Program-made: the position numbers and the translations under genes
Notes under the pieces: generated by a model
Told to the model about the DNA's origin: nothing
Database searches by the model: none
The model's input: only the letters and a program-made list of their open reading frames with translations
Assembly: GCA_963802575.1 (NCBI GenBank)
Contig: CAWDJF010000001.1
Location: 124,001-188,000 of the forward strand
Length of the DNA stretch: 64,000 nt
From: DATFTE01 sp963802575
GTDB taxonomy: Bacteria > Acidobacteriota > Terriglobia > Terriglobales > Acidobacteriaceae
Direction: 5' to 3'
In this document: positions 44,746-53,411 of the stretch, piece after piece
How the letters are laid out: every line of letters starts with the position of its first letter
How positions within the stretch are numbered: the stretch's first letter is position 1

Positions 44746-45828
44746 ATGCAGACATTCGAACTCCGCCGTATGCGAATCCTCGGCGCCGTGGTCATCGCGT
44801 TGACCCTATTTGTTTCAGCTTCCACCCTGGCTCACGCAGCCTCTTACAAGGGCGCTTTTCTAACCTCCGATCAAACCGGCACAGCTCCCAACATCGATCC
44901 GAAGCTCATCAACCCGTGGGGAATCAGCTTCAGTTCCACCGGAGACTTCTGGGTATCGGATAACAACTCAGGCGTCTCAACGCTTTACAACAGCACCGGC
45001 GTCCCGAATTCGTTGGTGGTGACGATTCCATCCGCTACCGGTGTTGGCCTTGGCACACCGACGGGAACGGTCTTCAATGGTACGACTGGCTTTGTGGTGA
45101 CTCAGAACGGAAAATCGGGTCCGGCGTCTTTCTTATTTGATAGCGAAGACGGCGTGATCACGGGCTGGGATCCGAGTGTGAATGCCACGGTGGCCGTGAT
45201 CGCGGTGAACAACTCGAGTTCGGGCGCGGTCTACAAAGCCATGGAACTGGCGAACAACGGCACTGCCAACTTCCTGTATGTCTGCAATTTTTTCTCAGCC
45301 AAAGTTGAGGTGTACGACTCCACCTTCAAGCCAGCGACGTTATCTGGCAGCTTCACCGATCCGCATCTGCCTGCGGGATACGCTCCTCACAACATCCGCA
45401 ATATCAATGGGCAGCTCTATGTGGCCTACGCGAAGCAGAACGCCACCAAGACTGACGCCGTGTTGGGCAAGGGTCTGGGCATCGTGAACGTATTCGACCT
45501 GAACGGCAACTTCATCAAGCGTTTTGCGATGAAGGGAACGTTGAACGCTCCGTGGGGCCTGGCGGTAGCCACGGCTAACTTCGGAACTTTCAGCAATGAC
45601 ATTCTGGTGGGCAACCTGGGCGATGGGACGATCAACGCTTTCGATCCGACCTCGGGCGCATTCCTGGGTCAGCTCAGCAACGCAGCCGGCAAGCCGCTCA
45701 AGCTCTCGGGACTCTGGGGACTGATGTTCGGCAACGGCGGTATGGGCGGGTTGAAAGACACGCTCTATTTCACTTCCGGACCGAGCGCATACGCTCACGG
45801 CCGGTTTGGCAGCATCACGGCTCAATAA
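44746..45828 (+). CDS. Exported TIGR03118-family beta-propeller protein
   Basis: This 360-residue protein, with AGGAGAAGG upstream, has a signal peptide ending in LAHAASYKG. It follows the TIGR03118 pattern: LINPWGISFSSTGDFWVSDN, GVSTLYN, VFNGTTGFVVTQNGKSGPA, FLFDSEDGVITGWDPSVN, YAPHNIRNINGQLYVAYAKQ, LNAPWGLAVATANFG and LYFTSGP. The repeats suggest an NHL-like propeller. The function is unknown; no PEP-CTERM anchor is present. Confidence 0.88.
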   Translation: MQTFELRRMRILGAVVIALTLFVSASTLAHAASYKGAFLTSDQTGTAPNIDPKLINPWGISFSSTGDFWVSDNNSGVSTLYNSTGVPNSLVVTIPSATGVGLGTPTGTVFNGTTGFVVTQNGKSGPASFLFDSEDGVITGWDPSVNATVAVIAVNNSSSGAVYKAMELANNGTANFLYVCNFFSAKVEVYDSTFKPATLSGSFTDPHLPAGYAPHNIRNINGQLYVAYAKQNATKTDAVLGKGLGIVNVFDLNGNFIKRFAMKGTLNAPWGLAVATANFGTFSNDILVGNLGDGTINAFDPTSGAFLGQLSNAAGKPLKLSGLWGLMFGNGGMGGLKDTLYFTSGPSAYAHGRFGSITAQ

Positions 45829-45891
45829 GTTTTCGGCCCCTGGGAAGCTAACGTCCTTCTGGGCAGAGTTCCTCTCTCTCCGAACTCTCGC

Positions 45892-46386
45892 TCAGGAGGA
45901 CGTTTGCGTTTTAAGGGCGGCCCGGATCTTCTCATAGGTTACGTCCAGAGTTTCCGGAAGAATGCGGGTTTCGCCAACGACCGAAACGAAGTTGGAGTCG
46001 GCCACCCAGCGGGGAAGCGCGTGCATGTGGATGTGTCCCGCGACGCCCGCTCCCGCCGCTTTGCCGATGTTCATCCCCAGATTTACCCCGTCAGGGCGAT
46101 AGAGTTCGCGGAGGACGTTCTCCATTCGCTGCGAGAGTTCCATCATTTCGTGAGCAGCCTCGGTTGGCAGCTTTCGTAGCTCATCGAGATGCGCGAAGGG
46201 GACGACCATAACGTGGCCTGGGGTATAGGGAAAAGTATTGAGGATGATGAAGCAGGACTGGCCGCGGTGGACGATACGCGCCTTGGCATCGTCGCCCAGT
46301 TTGACCAGTTCGCAGAAGATGCAATCGGAAGTCTTAGTCGCTCCCGTGACGTAGGCGTAGCGCCACGGAGTCCACAGATAGTCCAT
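45892..46386 (-). CDS. HIT-family nucleotide hydrolase/transferase
   Basis: From ATG 46386 the product is 164 residues. It opens MDYLWTPWRYAYVTG and has a CIFCELV motif typical of Ap4A phosphorylase-like HIT proteins. It then shows ILNTFPYTPGHVMVVPFAH, LGMNIGKAAGAGVAGHIHMH containing the catalytic histidine triad, and LPRWVADSNF. It probably cleaves dinucleoside polyphosphates such as Ap4A. A short gap separates it from the upstream rpsA leader on the opposite strand. Confidence 0.92.
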   Translation of the reverse strand: MDYLWTPWRYAYVTGATKTSDCIFCELVKLGDDAKARIVHRGQSCFIILNTFPYTPGHVMVVPFAHLDELRKLPTEAAHEMMELSQRMENVLRELYRPDGVNLGMNIGKAAGAGVAGHIHMHALPRWVADSNFVSVVGETRILPETLDVTYEKIRAALKTQTSS

Positions 46387-46726
46387 GGCACGGCAGAGTA
46401 GCAGATGGCAGCGTCTTCGCAAACCAGTCAGCGACCAGGCTCGTCTGTAACCCCTTTGTAACAATGGGAATCAGCGGAAAGACTTGCGTTGCGGGCACTT
46501 CCAAAATCCTTGGTTTGGGGTTTGACACTGTTTGCAAGCGGTTGCTATAGTCGAAGAGTTCGCCTTTGGAGCGGGTTTGCTTTCTTTAGCAGTCCGGCCG
46601 CTGGGATTGTCATTAAGTTCGTTCGCCAGAACGGGCTCAACACAACCTAAGACTCACGCCAGCAGTCCGCACGAAAACAGCCCGTATCCGTCTCGCGGTT
46701 AATGCGAGAGAACACCCTGAGAGGCT
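46387..46726. other. HIT-rpsA divergent intergenic region
   Basis: It contains the rpsA promoter and about 170 bases of probable rpsA leader. No open frame of note is seen. The long leader could mediate autoregulation, as S1 does in other bacteria, but no specific structure was identified. Confidence 0.5.
46522..46551 (+). promoter_or_regulatory. Sigma-70-type promoter for rpsA
   Basis: TTGACA at 46522-46527, an 18-base spacer, and TATAGT at 46546-46551 preceded by TGC (extended -10). Transcription would start near 46558, leaving a leader of about 170 bases. Confidence 0.7.
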
Positions 46727-48590
46727 ATGACCTTGCTCGACGATAATACTGCCCACGACTCGGACTCCTCGACATCCACATCGGTAGCAGAACAGACGCA
46801 GCCAGCGAGCACCGTAGAGGGCTCGACCGCTGAACACGCAGTTTCCCAGCCAAACGAGACTGCTCACACTGAAACTGCTCACAGCCAGGACGATAACAAG
46901 TCCAACACCAACGACGATTTCGCCGCGGCCCTGGAAAACTATACCAGCGAGACGGAAGAAGCCGCCGGCGATGACAAAGTCATCAAGGGAACCGTACTGA
47001 AGCTCACGCTGACCCATGTTGTCGTGGATGTTGGCGCAAAATCCGAAGGCATGTTGCTTCTGTCAGAAGTGCTCGATCACGAGGGCAAGCCCCGGTTCCA
47101 GCCTGGCGATGAAATCGATGTGATGCGCGAGAAAGGTGAGACCGAGGAAGGCTACATCAAACTCTCTCACCAGAAGGCGCAGCGGTTGCGCGCGTGGGAC
47201 GAGATCGAGAAGGCTTACAACGAAAAGAAGCCGATCAGGGCCCAAGTTGTTGAGCGCATCAAGGGCGGACTCACTGTCGACATTCTGGGCGCGCGCGCGT
47301 TTCTGCCTGGCTCGCAAGCGGACCTGCGGCCTCTGCGCAATCTGGACGGAATCAAGGGCCAGATGCTCGAAGTCGCGGTGATCAAACTGAACAAGAAGCG
47401 CGGCAACATTGTGGTCTCGCGCAAACAGGTGCTGGAAGAAGAGCAGACCGAAAAGCGCTCCAAGACCATGGAGCACCTGGAAGAAGGCGCGGTGCTGACC
47501 GGCGTGGTGAAGAATTTGACCGAGTACGGCGCGTTCGTCGACATGGGTGGCATCGATGGGCTGCTGCACATCACCGACATGTCATGGGGACGCCTCACTC
47601 ATCCCCGCGACTTAGTCAACGTTGGTGACCAGATTCAAGTCAAGGTATTGAAGTTTGATAAAGACAAGCAGCGGGTTTCGCTGGGATTCAAGCAGCTTAC
47701 TCCGGACCCCTGGCTTGATGCGGCGCACCGTTACCCAGTGGGTGCGCATGTAGGCGGACGGGTTATCAGCGTGACCGATTACGGAGCGTTCGTCGAACTC
47801 GAACAAGGCATCGAAGGCCTGGTACACGTCAGCGAGATGACCTGGTCGAAGCGGATGAAGCATCCGTCAAAACTGGTCAACGTTGGCGACCAGGTGGACT
47901 GCGTCGTACTGAACGTGAATCCGCAGGAACGGCGTATTTCGCTGGGCATGCGGCAACTGGCGTCGAATCCGTGGGACGCTTTGCATGAGAAGTATCCCGT
48001 GGGCGCGACGGTCGAAGGCCGCGTGCGCAACCTGACCGACTTCGGCGCATTTATCGAGATCGAGGACGGCATCGATGGCCTGGTTCATGTCAGCAATTTG
48101 AGCTGGACCAAGCGCGTGAAGCATCCTTCGGAAGTGTTGAAAAAGGGCGATCGCGTGAAGGCTGTGGTGCTGGCGATCGAGCCTGACAAGCGGCGTCTTG
48201 TCGCTTGGCGTCAAGCAGCTTCAGCCCGATGTTTGGGAGACCTTCTTCGCGGCCCACCACATCGGGGACGTTCTGCATGGCAAGGTTCTACGCGTGGCCA
48301 GCTTCGGAGCTTTCGTTGAAATCGCCGAAGGCATCGAAGGCCTATGCCATAACTCCGAAGCAGTGGATGGCAACGGTCAGCAGATTCATCTGGAGCCGGG
48401 TGTGGAGCACGACTTCAAGATCATTAAGATGAATCCGGAAGAGAAAAAGGTGGGACTTAGCATCCGCGCGGTGGGTGAAGAAGCTTCGCGCTCCGAAGTT
48501 GAGGCTTACAAGCAGCCGGTTTCTTCGACCGGCGGATCAACCATCGGCGAACTAATGTCGTGGAAGCGGGCGAGCAACGATCAGAACTAG
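46727..48590 (+). CDS. rpsA: Ribosomal protein S1, one frameshift
   Basis: Reconstructed length is 620 residues. A disordered acidic Ser/Thr/Glu-rich N-terminus of about 80 residues precedes six S1 domains, clearest as GVVKNLTEYGAFVDMGGIDG, GRVISVTDYGAFVELEQGIE, GRVRNLTDFGAFIEIEDGID and GKVLRVASFGAFVEIAEGIE. One extra G at 48200 throws the frame: dropping it restores DKRRLSLGVKQLQPDVWE. S1 binds mRNA on the 30S subunit and is normally essential, so a sequencing indel is more likely than a broken gene. A strong terminator follows. Confidence 0.95.
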
Positions 48591-48637
48591 CTTCGTTGGC
48601 CACGGGTTTTCGCGGATTGACACAGGCAAATAAAAAA

Positions 48638-48664
48638 GGCTCCCAACAGTGGGAGCCTTTTTAT
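48638..48664. terminator. Bidirectional terminator between rpsA and a convergent gene
   Basis: GGCTCCCA-ACAG-TGGGAGCC is flanked by A-run and T-run, so it can stop transcription from rpsA (+) and from the small exported protein (-). Confidence 0.95.
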
Positions 48665-48679
48665 TTATTCCTTTCGCGG

Positions 48680-49033
48680 TTATCGCGTATCGATCTTCAG
48701 GTTGATATTTACCTGCTGGCGGTTATCGAATTGGCTGACGGTTTTGGTGTCGCTCTTCTTGCCTTTGAACTGAGCATAGACTTCATAGTCGATGTTGGGC
48801 GAGAGCGCTGGGAAGCGGTAAGTACCGTCGGGACCTACGATGAAAGTCTTCACCGCTTGGGTGCGGGGATTGGAAAGATAGACAACCGCATCGGGCAGCG
48901 GATTCTCCTGCCGGTCCGTAACTCTGCCGGTCAGCAGGCGCCCGTTGTCTCCTTTGTCTTTCTTGTCGGGACTGGCCGCCAGGGCGAGACCGACAAACAG
49001 CAGCAACATGGCTACTGCGGCGTATTTCCGCAT
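48680..49033 (-). CDS. Small exported carboxypeptidase-regulatory-like protein
   Basis: It is 117 residues with a signal peptide MRKYAAVAMLLLFVGLALAA. A charged linker is followed by a single beta-sandwich: GRVTDRQENPLPDAVVYLSN, FIVGPDGTYRFPALSPN, YEVYAQFKGKKSDTKTV. Such domains occur at the N-terminus of TonB receptors and alone in acidobacterial secreted proteins. It is related in design to the next gene upstream (49086-49529). Function is unknown. Confidence 0.85.
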   Translation of the reverse strand: MRKYAAVAMLLLFVGLALAASPDKKDKGDNGRLLTGRVTDRQENPLPDAVVYLSNPRTQAVKTFIVGPDGTYRFPALSPNIDYEVYAQFKGKKSDTKTVSQFDNRQQVNINLKIDTR

Positions 49034-49085
49034 GACGTTTCTCCTTGCGCGTCACTCCACAGCCTGACAGCTTGTTGCGGTGCTG

Positions 49086-49529
49086 TTATTTTAGATGCAA
49101 TCCGATATCGCTGCGCTCATCATTCTCGATGTCGACTTTGACGTCCTCACCGGACTGTAACTTGCTGCCATCAGGCAGTTTATAGCCCTTCAAGTCCGCA
49201 GAAACGTGATACGTCGCCTTCCCTGCGGGCACCCGAAAAGCAAACTCTCCTCGGTGGTCGGAATAGAGTTCCCATTTGGGCTTTTTGTCGCCCTCGCGGC
49301 GCAGTTTCACTTTTACAGCGTAAAGCGGACGATTGTCAGGGCCCCAAACCGTGCCGAAGATGAGGGCGTATGGCTTCTCAGGCCCGCTTTCAGGGCGAGG
49401 CCCGGCAACTGCGCTGCCCAGACAGAAACAGCAAAACAGGAACCCGATCAGAGAGATTCGCAAAACGCGGAGAACGGAGCAACGGCGTGCGGAGAACGCT
49501 ACGGAAGAACCAGCTTCAGGAATAATCAC
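49086..49529 (-). CDS. Exported carboxypeptidase-regulatory-like protein
   Basis: The frame begins MIIPEAGSS, overlapping the last 14 bases of the LysW-like gene, and reaches a signal peptide at about residue 20 (VLRVLRISLIGFLFCCFCLG). After that comes one beta-sandwich domain: IFGTVWGPDNRPLYAVKVKL, WELYSDHRGEFAFRVPAGKA, YHVSADLKGYKLP. The true start may be an internal codon closer to the signal. The overlap suggests translational coupling. Function is unknown. Confidence 0.75.
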   Translation of the reverse strand: MIIPEAGSSVAFSARRCSVLRVLRISLIGFLFCCFCLGSAVAGPRPESGPEKPYALIFGTVWGPDNRPLYAVKVKLRREGDKKPKWELYSDHRGEFAFRVPAGKATYHVSADLKGYKLPDGSKLQSGEDVKVDIENDERSDIGLHLK

Positions 49530-49713
49530 CGTCTTCGGCTTCCTCTTCTTCTTCCTCTTCCACAGCCTCGTCCTCCACCGGTTTCAGCTCCACCGGATTG
49601 ACAGTCACCACCTCAAAATCGGTGCCACACTCCGCGCAAGAGACGATTTCGCCTTCGTCAATCTCGTCTTCTTCAATATCGAGATCATTTTCGCATTCAG
49701 GACAATAAACCAT
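49516..49713 (-). CDS. LysW-like small acidic zinc-ribbon protein
   Basis: This is 65 residues from ATG 49713 with GGAGG upstream. Four cysteines form two knuckles, CPEC (4-7) and CAEC (26-29). The rest is strongly acidic (EDEAVEEEEEEEAEDGDYS). This resembles LysW/ArgW amino-group carriers, which have the same ribbon and then an EDWGE-type end whose last glutamate carries the amino acid. Here the end is GDYS, so carrier chemistry is doubtful. No lysX, argJ or related gene is nearby. Confidence 0.7.
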   Translation of the reverse strand: MVYCPECENDLDIEEDEIDEGEIVSCAECGTDFEVVTVNPVELKPVEDEAVEEEEEEEAEDGDYS

Positions 49714-49909
49714 AATTGCCTCCGTTCCGTATAACTCCCCTGATAATATTTAGATTCTCTCCGGGCGCAGGTCAAGTACCCCGTGCGCGCTCAGGCGCTC
49801 CTTCTGGCTTGATGCGGAAAACACTGCCCGGGTTTCGTAATTATGAACAGGTTTTTGGGTTGGCCGCAAGCCCCTGGCATTCAATCTTGATGAGACGGAT
49901 ACCGCTGCC

Positions 49910-51277
49910 GTGAAAACCACACTCTTGTTTTGCAGTCTGTTGTTATCCGCGGTTTTGACTCCCAACGTCGTAGCGCAGGACACGATCAGTGCCGGACCCG
50001 CCGACCCACGGATCGCTGCGGCTCTCAAAGAAGTCTCGGCCGACCGTATTCGAGCGAACGTCGAAAAGTTGGTGAGCTTTGGCACGCGGTCGACGCTTTC
50101 GGCGCAGGATGCGGATTCGATTGCCAAAGGTCAAGGCATTGGCGCGGCACGCGAGTGGATCAAGAGCCAGTTCGAGACCTATTCGAAAGATTGCGGCGGA
50201 TGTCTGGAGGTCAAGACCGACAACTTCATCGAACAACCCGCCGAGCGAATTCCGAAACCCACCGAAATCACCAATGTTTATGCGGTCTTGAAGGGTACCG
50301 ATTCGGAAGCCGCCAAGCGCATCTTGCTGGTCACGGGACATTACGATTCGCGTAACAGCGACAACTTCAATGTCACCGACGCTGCTCCGGGAGCGAACGA
50401 TGATGGCAGCGGAACCGCCGTGAGTCTCGAATGCGCCCGTGTTCTGAGCAAGCTGAAGTTTCCCGCGACCATTATTTTTCTGACGGTTGCCGGCGAAGAG
50501 CAGGGACTGAATGGCAGCAAGCATTTCGCACAGATGGCGAAACAACAGGGATGGAATATCGAAGCCGTGCTGAATAACGACATCGTGGGAGGCAATCGCG
50601 GCGACGGACAGGACGCCAGTGTCGTGCGAGTCTTCTCCGAAGGCGTTCCGGCCGCTGCCGACGACAAGGAATTGAAGATGATCCGCGGGCTGGGAGGCGA
50701 AAGCGATTCCGTCTCCCGCCAGATCGCCCGCTATGTCGTCGAGGTCGATCGAACCTACAACCCCGGCATCAAGCCGATGCTCGTCTTCCGCCTCGATCGT
50801 TACTTGCGCGGTGGAGATCACTACTCCTTCAACCAGCAGGGGTACGCTGCCGTACGCTTCACCGAATTTCGCGAGGACTTCAACCACCAGCACCAGAACG
50901 TTCGCAGCGAGAACGGAATCGAATACGGGGATCTGGCAAAGTTCGTGAATTTCGACTATGTAGCGAGCGTGGCGCGCCTCAACGCAGCAACCTTGGCTTC
51001 GCTGGCCGCTGCGCCGGCTCCCCCGGGCAACGTTCGCATCCTGACTAAAGAACTTCAGAACGACACAACCCTGACCTGGGAAGCCTCACCGCTGGCCACT
51101 AGCTACGAAGTTCTCTGGCGAGCCACCACTGATTCCGATTGGAATCACCGCCAGGATGTTGGCAACGTGACCAGAGCGACCTTGCCGCAATCGAAAGACA
51201 ACGTTATTTTTGCTGTGCGAGCGGTCGATAAAGACGGCCACAGCAGCCCGCCGGTTGTGCCGGTTCCAGAACGCTAA
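49910..51277 (+). CDS. Exported M28 aminopeptidase with fibronectin-type tail
   Basis: Starting at GTG 49910 the protein is 455 residues with a signal peptide (MKTTLLFCSLLLSAVLTPNVVAQ). The two-zinc M28 site is complete: VTGHYDSR, GANDDGSGTA, TVAGEEQGLNGSK, NNDIVGGNRG and RGGDHYSFN. The last 90 residues (PAPPGNVRILTKELQNDTTL and later) form a fibronectin type III-like domain. It should remove N-terminal residues from peptides outside the cytoplasm. Confidence 0.93.
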   Translation: MKTTLLFCSLLLSAVLTPNVVAQDTISAGPADPRIAAALKEVSADRIRANVEKLVSFGTRSTLSAQDADSIAKGQGIGAAREWIKSQFETYSKDCGGCLEVKTDNFIEQPAERIPKPTEITNVYAVLKGTDSEAAKRILLVTGHYDSRNSDNFNVTDAAPGANDDGSGTAVSLECARVLSKLKFPATIIFLTVAGEEQGLNGSKHFAQMAKQQGWNIEAVLNNDIVGGNRGDGQDASVVRVFSEGVPAAADDKELKMIRGLGGESDSVSRQIARYVVEVDRTYNPGIKPMLVFRLDRYLRGGDHYSFNQQGYAAVRFTEFREDFNHQHQNVRSENGIEYGDLAKFVNFDYVASVARLNAATLASLAAAPAPPGNVRILTKELQNDTTLTWEASPLATSYEVLWRATTDSDWNHRQDVGNVTRATLPQSKDNVIFAVRAVDKDGHSSPPVVPVPER

Positions 51278-51320
51278 CCCGGAAGCTGATAAACTGTGAA
51301 TTGCCTCCCGGTCGGTTTTC

Positions 51321-51353
51321 GCTGACGACTGAAGACCGACGACTGACGACTGA
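51321..51353. repeat. Degenerate heptamer tract (CTGACGA type)
   Basis: Sevens CTGACGA, CTGAAGA, CCGACGA, CTGACGA, CTGA. It lies six bases upstream of the rhomboid start, so the ribosome-binding area is repeat-derived. Confidence 0.65.
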
Positions 51354-51359
51354 TTCTTC

Positions 51360-52205
51360 ATGGATCGCGGACGCACCCTCTCGCTGAGTTTTCCTCCCTT
51401 CACCAAGGCGGTGAAGTGGCTCGTCATCATCAATGCCGGAGTCTTGCTGCTCACGACTCTGATGGGCGCGCTGAATGAGGATATCTTTGCCGCCTTCCGC
51501 GCCATCTTCGCCCTCACTCCTTACCTGGTCGTGCGGGGATGGATCTGGCAACTTGTCTCATATTCGTTTCTGCACCAGGGCATTCTGCATCTGCTGTTCA
51601 ATATGTTGGGCTTGTGGATGTTCGGGTCGCAATTCGAGCAGGACTGGCGTACCAAGAAGTTTCTGGAATTTTATTTTTTCTGCGTGATTGGCGCGGCTCT
51701 CACCACGATTGCCGTTTCCTACACCGGGATCGGCGGCGTCTCGCCCACGATCCCGACGATCGGCGCTTCGGGAGGAGTGTTCGGAATCCTGATGGCCTTC
51801 GGGATGATTTACGGCGAACGCGAAGTCATGTTGTTCCCGATCCCGTTCAGCATCAAGGCGAAATATTTTGTCGCCGGAATTGCGTTCATCACGCTGATCG
51901 AAGCCATTAGCGCCTCATCGGGACGCGGATCAGCAGTGGCTTACTCCGCACATCTTGGCGGCCTGCTCTTCGGATTTATTTATGTGAAGTTTGTCCCGAA
52001 ACGCGGCCTGGTGCTGGACGCCAGCGAACGCTATTTTGGAGTGCGGAATTCTTACTACCGCTGGAAGCGCCGCCGCGCCGCCCGCAAATTCGAAGTCTAC
52101 ATGCGCAAACACAACCGCACCGTGAACTTCGATGAGCAGGGAAACTACGTCCCCCCCGATGACGACAAGAAGAACGGCGGATCGAAATCGGGATGGGTCA
52201 ACTAG
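51360..52205 (+). CDS. Rhomboid-family intramembrane serine protease
   Basis: The protein is 281 residues with six or so membrane segments. The conserved parts are TPYLVVRGWIWQLVSYSFLH and FNMLGLWMFGSQFEQ. The catalytic serine lies in TIGASGGVFGILMAFG and the partner histidine in AVAYSAHLGGLLFGFIY. A basic cytoplasmic tail follows, with KRRRAARKFEVYMRKHN. It cleaves membrane proteins within the bilayer; substrates are unknown. Confidence 0.93.
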   Translation: MDRGRTLSLSFPPFTKAVKWLVIINAGVLLLTTLMGALNEDIFAAFRAIFALTPYLVVRGWIWQLVSYSFLHQGILHLLFNMLGLWMFGSQFEQDWRTKKFLEFYFFCVIGAALTTIAVSYTGIGGVSPTIPTIGASGGVFGILMAFGMIYGEREVMLFPIPFSIKAKYFVAGIAFITLIEAISASSGRGSAVAYSAHLGGLLFGFIYVKFVPKRGLVLDASERYFGVRNSYYRWKRRRAARKFEVYMRKHNRTVNFDEQGNYVPPDDDKKNGGSKSGWVN

Positions 52206-52208
52206 AAG

Positions 52209-52238
52209 TTTTCGATTGTCGATTGAAAAGCAAAATCT
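52209..52238. repeat. Short heptamer tract (TTTTCGA type)
   Basis: TTTTCGA, TTGTCGA, TTGAAAA follow the rhomboid stop codon. Vocabulary matches the tracts near queC. Confidence 0.4.
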
Positions 52239-52257
52239 AAGCAGGAGGGGACCTTGA

Positions 52258-52299
52258 GGGTGCCCCGTCCTTGTCGCGCTTTTTGCGACAGGGCGGGGC
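52258..52299. repeat. REP-like palindrome, family A copy 4
   Basis: GGGTGCCCCGTCCTTGTCGCG pairs with GCGACAGGGCGGGGC. It sits between the convergent rhomboid and hydrolase genes. Almost identical to the copy at 13958. Confidence 0.65.
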
Positions 52300-52318
52300 T
52301 TTTGATTCTTGATCGTGA

Positions 52319-52981
52319 CTACTTGAAGAAAGCCAGAAAAGCTTCTACCACTTTCGCTGCGAGATTTTCTGACTTTTTCTTACCGCTGAATCCCAAATCG
52401 TGACCGACCCCGTCCACTGGTACCAACCTGGTTTTCGCGGGAATCAGCTTCAGGGCTTTTTCCACTTCCTCGACAGTTCCGAATGGATCGCGCGTGCCTT
52501 CGATAAAGAGTCCCGGAATTTTTAGGTCCGGAAAGTGCTGCACCCGAAGCTGCGCGGGCTTCCCCGGCGGATGCAGAGGATAAGAAGTAAGAAGCAGACC
52601 GTCCGCCACCTTGGGATCGGTGGCGCAGAGCATGGTCGCTTGGCGGCCTCCATAGGACTGCCCTCCGAGAAATACCCGCCCTGACACAAGCTTGCGCATC
52701 TCGGATACGGCGTTCTTCAGTCCCTCGCGATCACGCTCGGAATCGCTTGGACGCGGCGGTCCGAAGCCGCGACTCTGCCGAAACGGCAAGTCGCAGCGCA
52801 GCACGGTGAAACCCGCGCCAGCAAAGGCTTCTGCGAGAGCCACGAGTAGAGAGGACTTGGCATTCCCGCCGGCACCGTGGGTGAACACCAGGCCTTCGTT
52901 GTTGGATTTCGGTGGACGGTGCAGGAACCCTCGCACTGGAGGATCAAGAGAAGTGATAGCGAACTGCTCGCTGTTTGACAT
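52319..52981 (-). CDS. Alpha/beta hydrolase (dienelactone-hydrolase/Tex30-like)
   Basis: At 220 residues it is a compact alpha/beta hydrolase. VFTHGAGGNAKSSLLVAL forms the oxyanion strand, FLGGQSYGGRQATML the nucleophile elbow, GLFIEGTRDPFGT the acid and VDGVGHDLGF the histidine. The family (KANL3/Tex30-like, DUF1749 relatives) has no settled substrate. It has no signal peptide, so it acts in the cytoplasm. Confidence 0.9.
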   Translation of the reverse strand: MSNSEQFAITSLDPPVRGFLHRPPKSNNEGLVFTHGAGGNAKSSLLVALAEAFAGAGFTVLRCDLPFRQSRGFGPPRPSDSERDREGLKNAVSEMRKLVSGRVFLGGQSYGGRQATMLCATDPKVADGLLLTSYPLHPPGKPAQLRVQHFPDLKIPGLFIEGTRDPFGTVEEVEKALKLIPAKTRLVPVDGVGHDLGFSGKKKSENLAAKVVEAFLAFFK

Positions 52982-53110
52982 TGCTGAACCTTAGATCGTG
53001 CCCGCCTAGCGCGCTTCGTATATCAGGGTATGGTTTCAGCCATACCGGTAGCGAAACGCCTGCGACCGGCTTTAGCCGCTGCGCCTGACGCCCGTCCTCC
53101 ATCGTTACCG

Positions 53111-53404
53111 TTATCCCAGTTCGACTTCGTCCAACCGCTCGTGAATCTTTACGATCTCAATCTCTTGCGCGAGTTTTGCGAGGGCACGGAGCACTTCGGG
53201 ATCTTCCAGCGCGGCCCGCCGCGCTTCTTCCGATTTCCAATAACGCACGACGACGTATTGCTTGTTGCCGTCGCGATAGATGCGGTCGCGGCTGTATCCG
53301 CCGTTCGAGAGCGCCGCGCGCAGACTGCGCATCGTTTCCAAAGCAGCCTCTTCCTTGCCGGGGAGAGGATCAAAAATTGCGACCGACAATATTTCATTCG
53401 ACAT
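53111..53404 (-). CDS. Antibiotic-biosynthesis-monooxygenase-fold protein
   Basis: This 97-residue protein begins MSNEILSVAIFDPLPGKEEA and has the ferredoxin-like alpha+beta pattern of the ABM/Dabb superfamily: YVVVRYWKSEEARRAAL then LAQEIEIVKIHERLDEVEL. Members include heme-degrading and quinone monooxygenases, but also many unassigned proteins. It starts 7 bases after the pyruvate kinase stop codon and is probably co-transcribed with it. Confidence 0.75.
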   Translation of the reverse strand: MSNEILSVAIFDPLPGKEEAALETMRSLRAALSNGGYSRDRIYRDGNKQYVVVRYWKSEEARRAALEDPEVLRALAKLAQEIEIVKIHERLDEVELG

Positions 53405-53411
53405 ATCGATA

